Positions 58,918 to 64,000 of a stretch of DNA of 64,000 bases are shown one piece after another. The translations under genes were made by a program, and so were the position numbers. Under the pieces are notes generated by a model. The model saw nothing but the letters and a program-made list of their open reading frames with translations, was not told the origin of the DNA and did not search any database. The DNA is from Sebaldella termitidis ATCC 33386 (GTDB taxonomy: Bacteria > Fusobacteriota > Fusobacteriia > Fusobacteriales > Leptotrichiaceae), in contig NC_013517.1 of NCBI RefSeq assembly GCF_000024405.1, forward strand, positions 1,364,001 through 1,428,000. The letters are read 5' to 3'. Position 1 is the first letter of the stretch. Each line of letters begins with the position of its first letter.

Positions 58918-58947
58918 TAAAAAGACCGGATTATCCCGGTCTTTTTA
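58918..58947. terminator. Bidirectional terminator
   Basis: AAAAGACCGG-ATTATC-CCGGTCTTTT, perfect 10-base stem between the cupin gene and the convergent small secreted genes. Confidence 0.9.
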
Positions 58948-58966
58948 TATGTACACAGATTCAGTA

Positions 58967-59128
58967 TTATTCTCCCTGATATCTTCTCATCATTTCTTCT
59001 AATCTTTCATCTTTTGTAGTTTCTTTTGATTGTGTTTGTCCAGTAAATTTAAGATTTATCATAGTTTCGGCTGCAAAAGCTGAAGAAACTAAAGTTAATA
59101 AAGTAAAAAATAAGATTGTCTTTTTCAT
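58967..59128 (-). CDS. Small secreted protein, unknown
   Basis: 53 residues, ATG 59128 with TAGGAGGAAATACT on minus, TAA at 58967-58969. Signal peptide MKKTILFFTLLTLVSSAFA, mature part of 34 residues, polar (TKDERLEEMMRRYQGE end). Same ribosome site and layout as the next gene upstream on minus, so the pair are probably duplicates or one family of small periplasmic peptides. Confidence 0.55.
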   Translation of the reverse strand: MKKTILFFTLLTLVSSAFAAETMINLKFTGQTQSKETTKDERLEEMMRRYQGE

Positions 59129-59152
59129 AGTATTTCCTCCTAAATATTATAT

Positions 59153-59335
59153 TTATTTGTGTTTTATTTCTTGTTGTATTCTTTCTATTATTTCTTCCGG
59201 CGAATCATAGGTTACTGCTTTTTGTGTAGCAGTAGGCACTGTCTTTTTAGCTATTTTAACTGCATAATTATTTTCAGCTAAGGACATAAAAGATACTGTT
59301 GTGCATAAGGTTAAAATTAATATTGATTTTTTCAT
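59153..59335 (-). CDS. Small secreted protein, unknown
   Basis: 60 residues, ATG 59335 with CAGGAGGAAATACT on minus. Signal peptide MKKSILILTLCTTVSFMSLA, mature part Lys/Thr-rich with an acidic-amphipathic end (YDSPEEIIERIQQEIKHK). Pair with 58967. No family recognised. Confidence 0.55.
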   Translation of the reverse strand: MKKSILILTLCTTVSFMSLAENNYAVKIAKKTVPTATQKAVTYDSPEEIIERIQQEIKHK

Positions 59336-59498
59336 AGTATTTCCTCCTGTTAAATTTTTTTATTATAAAAGTTATGAGATAAGTATGGTCTTGTATATTT
59401 ATTAGCCGATAATATCTGAATTAAATTCGGGCGCTAACAGTTATGTTCCTAACAATATGTTTTGAAAAATAACCATCTTTAATATTAGATGGAATATT

Positions 59499-59936
59499 TT
59501 AATACATAATGTTTTTCATCATTTTTGCAATAATTTTCAAAAAAAATTCTATTTCTTCTGCTGTAAGATTTTCAGTCAATTTTTTCTCATCCGCTATAAG
59601 GGTTTCACGGATTTTCTTGCAAAAAAGGTTGGACTTTTCTGTTAAAACTAATTTTTTTAAGCGCTTGTCATATGAAACAGATTCGCGTTTTAACATATCG
59701 TTTTTTTCTAAAGAATTTAGAATACCAGTTGCTGTAGAACGTCTTATGTTAAATTCTTCTTCAATATCTTTCTGAAACACTTCTCCTGTTTCACTTGAAA
59801 TATTAATATATGCAATAATTCCTGCCTGAATACCCGTCATGTCTTTTTCAATATTTGCAGCACTTTCATCAAGCAGTCGTTTTAATTGGAGTGTTAATGA
59901 TTTTATTGCAAACATTACATAACGATTTCTATTAAT
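59499..59936 (-). CDS. MarR-family regulator, probably with ATT start
   Basis: About 145 residues. AAGGAGG (minus, 59945-59951) is followed after 8 bases by ATT at 59936-59934; the only ATG nearby is further inside at codon 8 (VMFAIK), and GTG 59945 lies within the ribosome site. Winged helix: VFQKDIEEEFNIRRSTATGILNSLEKNDMLKRES, wing SYDKRLKKLVLTEKS. Own promoter TTGACA-17-TATACT on minus (60008-59980). Target unknown; the adjoining small secreted genes are candidates. Confidence 0.75.
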   Translation of the reverse strand: MNRNRYVMFAIKSLTLQLKRLLDESAANIEKDMTGIQAGIIAYINISSETGEVFQKDIEEEFNIRRSTATGILNSLEKNDMLKRESVSYDKRLKKLVLTEKSNLFCKKIRETLIADEKKLTENLTAEEIEFFLKIIAKMMKNIMY

Positions 59937-59979
59937 AAAAAGCACCTCCTTAGTTCGCTCCCTAACAATTATATGTCTA

Positions 59980-60008
59980 AGTATATAACATAAAAAATAT
60001 TTTGTCAA
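59980..60008 (-). promoter_or_regulatory. Promoter of the MarR gene
   Basis: Minus strand TTGACA (60008-60003), 17 bases, TATACT (59985-59980). TTAG/CTAA inverted repeats around 59950-59966 downstream could be an operator. Confidence 0.65.
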
Positions 60009-60238
60009 TACTTTTTTGAAAAAAATTGGAAAACTGCAGATAAGCAGCTTAAGAAAGTAAGAACAGAAGTCTAAAAAAGTTTTATCTAAAATGTAGATTT
60101 TATATAACTTAAAACAGAGAATATATTGTAGGGAAGATAAAACACTAATAAAGTAATTTTTCTTAGTGTCAAAAGATATTAGTTTTTACAAAAAATAATA
60201 TTTATAGTATAATGGAACAAAAAATAAGGAGAAAATTT

Positions 60239-60829
60239 ATGAAAAAGTTATTATTAGTAGTATTTGTTCTTTTTTTAGGTTTATTTATTGTAAGCTGTAA
60301 AAAAAAGGATATAGTAGATCCGAAAAACCGTATTGAAGAAACGTTAGAGGAAGAAATAAATGAAAAGCAGCCAAAAAAAGTATTTGAAAGTTCTTTTAGC
60401 ATAGATGATATTTCGAATACAGTTTTAGACTATAATGGTACTTATGGCGGTAAAAGTTTAGCACTCAAGATAAAAAATATATCTAAAGGAATAGAAAAGG
60501 TGAAATTGCAATCAATAACGGTAAACGGAGAAAACCAGCCGATAGTTATAAGTAAAGGGAATAATAATGTTTTTGAATATCCAAAAGATAATTCTTTTGT
60601 TGTTTTAATGCCTGATAATGAAAAAATAATTTTAATAAAATTATTTGAAAAATCAAAAGATAATATAAGAATATTAGAAAAAGAGTTTGATTATCCTGCC
60701 ATGGTGACTTTTGTAGTGGAGGAAAAAATAACTGGTACTGAGTATTTGCAAGAATTTATAATAAATGAAAAAGGTCAGGTTTTATATGAAAATTTAAAAA
60801 TAATAAAAGGCAAAAAATCTTCATATTAA
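60239..60829 (+). CDS. Lipoprotein, unknown function
   Basis: 196 residues from ATG 60239 with TAAGGAGA 7 bases upstream. Lipoprotein signal MKKLLLVVFVLFLGLFIVSC (C20) followed by KKK, an acidic linker, and a beta-rich domain with immunoglobulin-like spacing (YGGKSLALKIKNISKGIEKVKLQ ... VTFVVEEKITGTEYLQEFIIN). Promoter-like TATAGTATAATGG just upstream. Ends at a terminator. Confidence 0.7.
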   Translation: MKKLLLVVFVLFLGLFIVSCKKKDIVDPKNRIEETLEEEINEKQPKKVFESSFSIDDISNTVLDYNGTYGGKSLALKIKNISKGIEKVKLQSITVNGENQPIVISKGNNNVFEYPKDNSFVVLMPDNEKIILIKLFEKSKDNIRILEKEFDYPAMVTFVVEEKITGTEYLQEFIINEKGQVLYENLKIIKGKKSSY

Positions 60830-60866
60830 TGAAAATAAATTTTTGTCTTATAAAAATTAAAAGCAG

Positions 60867-60892
60867 AAAAAGCCCTTTTTAGAGGGCTTTTT
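60867..60892 (+). terminator. Intrinsic terminator
   Basis: AAAAAGCCCT / AGGGCTTTTT hairpin, loop TTTTAG. Confidence 0.8.
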
Positions 60893-60992
60893 CTTATATA
60901 GGTATTTGTATCTGAATTATTATAAAAACTTTAGCGTATTCTTTCATATGAAAATGAAAAATTTATAATTTATCAACAATGCAGATATGGAT

Positions 60993-61494
60993 TTATATGT
61001 TTTTCATCATATGTAACAAGACATAACTATTACTTCCTATTATTATGTTTTCTTCGCCAAAAACAGAAAAGTTATTCTTTTCATAAAATGAAACAGCAGG
61101 TTTATTAAGCATTAAGACTCCAAGAGTCAGATAACTTTTATTATTATTTTTAGCAATAGATTCAGCCTTTTGCAAAAGCTTGGTTCCAAACCCTCTGCCT
61201 TTATATGCGTCAGATAAATAAATCCTGTCAATATCAAGTGAATTGTTAAGTTTATAAGAGTCATGATTATACTTCATATATCCTATTTTTTTATTATCAA
61301 ATGTCAGGAATAAAAACCGGGTTGTTTTATCTTCAAGCTCGGCTCTTAAATTTTCTAAGCTGTATTTAGCTGAGATATATGCTTTTACATCATTTTCATT
61401 TAATATTTTGCAAAAAGAATTTAAGTAGGTAGTACGGCTGAGCTCTTGTAAATTCCTTAATATCTTCAATTTTACATTCTTTAAAGTCTGTCAT
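60993..61494 (-). pseudogene. GNAT acetyltransferase with N-terminal frameshift
   Basis: ATG 61494 (GGAGAG upstream on minus) reads MTDFKECKIEDIKEF, the usual GNAT start. One base too many near 61453 throws it out of frame; the correct continuation (LQELSRTTYLNSFCKILNEN) runs to 60993. The rest is intact: IDRIYLSDAYKGRGFGTKLLQ is the acetyl-CoA loop, followed by VLMLNKPAVSFYEKNNF. Without the shift the only start is TTG without a ribosome site. Substrate unknown. Confidence 0.65.
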
Positions 61495-61748
61495 ATTTCT
61501 CTCCTATGTATTAGTTTGATATATGTTTCTGAGTAAGCAGGTTCATTGCTTAGCATAAAAAGGTTTCATAATGAGATATATCCTATTTATACTTAATTTT
61601 TGAATTTTCTTCAAGTTCAGCAATACTGAAAGAAGAAATGGCCAATATGAAAAGCAATAATATTTTTCTTGTTTCTAACAATCATTGTTCACCAAAACTT
61701 CACATTTATAGTATATCATGTATTTAAATACTTGAGTGGAGGTTTTTT

Positions 61749-62234
61749 ATGAAAAAATTTTTATTTACTGTTTTAATGATTATATTTATTTTTAATACAG
61801 GCTTTTCTAACAGAAAATATGATAATAACTTGTATTATAAAGATTCTTATAATGTTTACTATGAAGGGAAAAAAATTAGCGGAGCATCCGCCGCTTCTTT
61901 TGTAGTCCTTAGTAACGGATATGCCAGAGATAATTATTACGCTTATTACAGAGGAAATAAAATCAGCGGTTCAAGCGGCAATTCCTTTAAAATTCTTGAT
62001 AACGGATATGCCAGAGATAATTATTATGCTTATTACAGAGGAAATAAGATCAGCGGCTCAAGCGGCAATTCTTTTGAAGCTCTTGGTAACGGATATGCCA
62101 GAGATAATTATTACGCTTATTACAGAGGAAATAAAATCAGCGGTTCAAGCGGCAATTCTTTTAAAAATCTTGATAACGGATATGCTAAGGACAATTACAG
62201 TACTTATTATAAAGGTAAAAAAGTCAATAACTGA
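61749..62234 (+). CDS. Exported DKNYY-type tandem repeat protein
   Basis: 161 residues; ATG with GTGGAGG upstream. Signal peptide MKKFLFTVLMIIFIFNTGFS. Five units of 29 residues; the middle three are nearly identical (NGYARDNYYAYYRGNKISGS, then SGNSFKILD). The N- and C-terminal units differ more (YYKDSYNVYYEGKKISGASA; NGYAKDNYSTYYKGKKVNN). Very regular repeats suggest unit number can vary by recombination. Envelope protein, function unknown. Confidence 0.8.
   Translation: MKKFLFTVLMIIFIFNTGFSNRKYDNNLYYKDSYNVYYEGKKISGASAASFVVLSNGYARDNYYAYYRGNKISGSSGNSFKILDNGYARDNYYAYYRGNKISGSSGNSFEALGNGYARDNYYAYYRGNKISGSSGNSFKNLDNGYAKDNYSTYYKGKKVNN
61914..62174 (+). repeat. Three 87-base tandem repeats in the DKNYY gene
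   Basis: Units start at 61914, 62001 and 62088, with a partial fourth at 62175, each beginning AACGGATATGCCAGAGA. Differences are few. Length is a multiple of three, so gain or loss keeps the frame. Confidence 0.9.
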
Positions 62235-62598
62235 TATTTTAAGTAAAAAACAGAGTGAGCCGGTAATTATGCAATGGTAGTGAATACTTGTACTTTTTCC
62301 TGAAATATGATATATTTAAAAATAATTATATAAAGTATAAAAATAAACCAAATGGTAAGCAGCTGTAAATTTTGAGCTAAGTAAGTGAGTAAAATCAAAG
62401 GAAAAATATAATATATGATTATATTAAAATTATGAAAGGCGGTTAAACCAATGTACTAAAATTTTTGATAATATGATTTTTATAATAAAAAAATTTTGAG
62501 GAGTGATTAATTTTGGGAATTACATATGGTTTTAGAATAACCCCGCCTTTTTTTGCTTTACTATTACAAAACAAAATAATAGTAAAGGATATTTTAAT
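62235..62598. other. Gap with relic promoter of TA cassette, copy F
   Basis: ACTTGTACTTTTTCCTGAAA (62286-62305) followed by TATGATATATTT keeps the cassette promoter shape (TTGTAC 62288-62293, TATATT 62311-62316). No short RNA or peptide follows. The rest is without clear features; AGTAAAGGA is the ribosome site for the next gene. Confidence 0.45.
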
Positions 62599-63159
62599 AT
62601 GGAAAAAATTATTTGGAGAGTGGAATATACTTCACTTCCAAGAGTAAAAAAATATTGTAAAAAATGTGGTAAAAAAAGTGAATTTTTATCATCGAAATTA
62701 TTCAGAGTGAATGCCAATCAAAAAAATCTTGATGTATGGCTTATCTATAATTGCTCTAATTGTAAAACTACGTGGAAACAAGAGTTGTTTTCCAGAGTAA
62801 AGCACAATTATTTTTCCAGAGAAATGCTTGATAAATTCTATGGAAATGACACTGAATTAGCTCATTATTATACTATGAGCTGCAATCATTTATCAAAAAC
62901 CGGTTTTGAGATATTGCCGCCGACTTATTCACTTATCGGAGAACATATTGATATTTACACAGACAATAGCTTTGAAATACATCTGAAATCAGATTATCAG
63001 TTTGATATTAAATTAATGTCTATTTTGAAAGAAAAGCTTTGTATCTCGAACAGCCGGTTAGATTATTTAATAAAAAATAACAAGATCTTTTGTAATATGG
63101 ACAGGAAAATTAAGAAATGTAAATTACAAAAGGAACAGATAATATATTTGACAACATAG
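62599..63159 (+). CDS. DUF1062 protein
   Basis: 186 residues, ATG 62599 with AAAGGA upstream. Family pattern: IIWRVEYTSLPRVKKYCKKCG, SSKLFRVNANQKNLDVWLIYNCSNCKTTWK, with four Cys of a zinc ribbon, and a basic C-terminal part. Cytoplasmic, possibly nucleic-acid binding; function of the family is unknown. Confidence 0.82.
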   Translation: MEKIIWRVEYTSLPRVKKYCKKCGKKSEFLSSKLFRVNANQKNLDVWLIYNCSNCKTTWKQELFSRVKHNYFSREMLDKFYGNDTELAHYYTMSCNHLSKTGFEILPPTYSLIGEHIDIYTDNSFEIHLKSDYQFDIKLMSILKEKLCISNSRLDYLIKNNKIFCNMDRKIKKCKLQKEQIIYLTT

Positions 63160-63170
63160 TAAGACAGAGA

Positions 63171-63203
63171 AATGAGAGCTTTGATTTTTAAAGCTCTCAT
63201 TTA
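63171..63203 (+). terminator. Hairpin behind the DUF1062 gene
   Basis: ATGAGAGCTT / AAGCTCTCAT, 10 base pairs, loop of nine. T-tract is short, so termination may be weak. Confidence 0.5.
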
Positions 63204-63264
63204 GCGTATTAATAAAAAATATGTAATTGTAAACCAAAAATCTGAAATATTATTATTTATAATT

Positions 63265-63516
63265 TTATTCTCCTTTTACCTGAGCATTATTATAAACAGT
63301 AATTCCAAGTATTTTGACCTCGAGCCCTTTATAAACATAAAATATTTTTGAAGAAACATTTTCTTTGTTATTTATGCTCTGCCATTGAATAACCTGATAT
63401 AAAACCGCTCTATATTCCACTGTCCCGCCGTCTTTATAATGTATGGTCACAGGCATCAGAGAAAATACAAACAATAACATAATTATAGTAATTATTTTTT
63501 TCTTTTTATTACGCAT
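63265..63516 (-). CDS. Small exported protein of the KDGG family
   Basis: 83 residues, ATG 63516 with AGGAGTATTG on minus. Signal anchor IITIIMLLFVFSLMPVTI, then HYKDGGTVEYRAVLYQVIQW and YKGLEVKILGITVYNNA. Paralog of 30048. Follows the YdcF-like gene on minus. Confidence 0.7.
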   Translation of the reverse strand: MRNKKKKIITIIMLLFVFSLMPVTIHYKDGGTVEYRAVLYQVIQWQSINNKENVSSKIFYVYKGLEVKILGITVYNNAQVKGE

Positions 63517-63544
63517 ACAATACTCCTGGAATTCTTAATTATTT

Positions 63545-64000
63545 TTAGAGACCAGACTTAAACAGCCGTGAAATATAGTCGAACATAGTATATATTTTAT
63601 ATCCCACATAAAAAAACACTTCTCTTAATAAAAAAGGCAGAGTACTTTTCAAAGTTATATATTTTGTTGTAGGAGTGGGGGAGCTGTAACAGTCTATCTT
63701 GCTATTTTTAGCCATTAGCATAGCTCTTTTCATATGCAGCGGATCACTGACAAGAATTGCTGTATGATAAGAATTTTTATCCATTATCATCTTTGCATTC
63801 TTAATGTTTTCCTGCGTAATTACGGACATTTCTTCGAGTAATATATCATCCTTCGGAACGCCTTGCTTTATTGCATACTGCATTGCAGTATAAGCATCTG
63901 AATTTTGATTTCCTTTTCCTGTGCCGCCTGTAAAAATAAGTTTTTTTACATATTTATTTTTGTATAATGATATCCCGTGATTGATACGTTCCTGAAAAAC
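63545..64000 (-). CDS. YdcF/SanA-type DUF218 protein (5' end off the window)
   Basis: The minus frame is open to the right edge, giving 151 visible residues: FQERINHGISLYKNKYVKKL, IFTGGTGKGNQNSDAYTAMQ, VPKDDILLEEMSVITQENIKNAKMIM, AILVSDPLHMKRAMLMA. These are the DUF218 blocks (TGG, SxxTxENxxN, VTSxxHxxRA with Asp-Pro-Leu-His). A hydrophobic end (LPFLLREVFFYVGYKIYTMF) follows. Family members act in envelope biogenesis; exact reaction not known. Confidence 0.82.
   Translation of the reverse strand, partial: VFQERINHGISLYKNKYVKKLIFTGGTGKGNQNSDAYTAMQYAIKQGVPKDDILLEEMSVITQENIKNAKMIMDKNSYHTAILVSDPLHMKRAMLMAKNSKIDCYSSPTPTTKYITLKSTLPFLLREVFFYVGYKIYTMFDYISRLFKSGL

Noticed and set aside
61914-62174. 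A second CRISPR-like array
   Set aside because: The units are in-frame protein repeats without distinct spacers.
61921-62280. 119-codon frame (MPEIIITLITEEIKS...) on +
   Set aside because: It is the alternative frame of the 87-base tandem repeats; repeats of a length divisible by three keep all frames open. No ribosome site.
1-64000. tRNA, rRNA, tmRNA, transposase or integrase genes
   Set aside because: None recognised in either strand; the integrase of the element, if present, must lie outside the window.

Overview
The window is AT-rich DNA (roughly 70 percent A+T by eye) with strong AGGAGG-type ribosome sites, consensus TTGACA/TATAAT promoters and many small secreted proteins. DKNYY-family repeat proteins, the phage gene style and the gene vocabulary suggest a fusobacterium of the Leptotrichiaceae type (Sebaldella or Leptotrichia). 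This is an inference from style, not from a marker gene; no rRNA or tRNA gene was found.

Layout. (1) 1-18.8 kb: late genes of a siphovirus-like prophage, all on +: capsid protease/scaffold (cut by the left edge), decoration protein, major capsid protein, connectors, tail tube, tail chaperone with a -1 slippery site, tape measure, tail tip (split at a possible +1 shift site), fibres/baseplate, amidase and holin. (2) 18.9-21.6 kb: a two-gene module, probable nuclease plus Rad50-like ATPase, directly behind the lysis genes; a likely prophage-carried defence system. (3) 21.6-33.2 kb: small membrane and secreted proteins, relics (including the tail of a second holin), a MarR regulator, a septoil-knot protein, a periplasmic alkylsulfatase and a DUF3290-DUF421 pair. 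(4) 33.3-37 kb: an arsenic resistance operon (permease, small thioredoxin, ArsR, C_GCAxxG_C_C protein, ACR3, ArsC). (5) 37.4-52 kb: an accessory region with a LUD protein, a YhdH-type oxidoreductase with a divergent MarR regulator, DUF4145, an ATPase plus TOPRIM-like pair, an MqsR-like toxin with HTH antitoxin, a TPR-DUF2971 gene, and a CRISPR array (7 repeats, no cas genes) with two decayed sister leaders. (6) 52-56.5 kb: a minus-strand phage-type cluster with a KilAC antirepressor and an HTH regulator. (7) 56.57 kb: the 3' part of dprA, which looks like the right junction of an integrated island. (8) 57-64 kb: aldo-keto reductase, cupin, MarR, GNAT (frameshifted), DKNYY tandem-repeat protein, DUF1062, and a YdcF/DUF218 protein cut by the right edge.

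Most notable: a small cassette occurs at about 38.97, 41.15, 45.34 and 51.14 kb, with relics at 57.09 and 62.29 kb. Each intact copy has a strong promoter, a short RNA ending at its own terminator, then on the SAME strand an extended -10 box and an 18-19 residue hydrophobic peptide resembling Ibs-type toxins. The 5' part of the short RNA is the reverse complement of the peptide's leader just upstream of its Shine-Dalgarno. This complementarity is kept in every copy although the pairing sequences differ completely between copies. I read this as a family of type I toxin-antitoxin modules with a tandem, same-strand RNA antitoxin (or a self-sequestering attenuator leader). Several copies still carry the 3' end of a phage antirepressor gene on their left, which points to spread by prophages.
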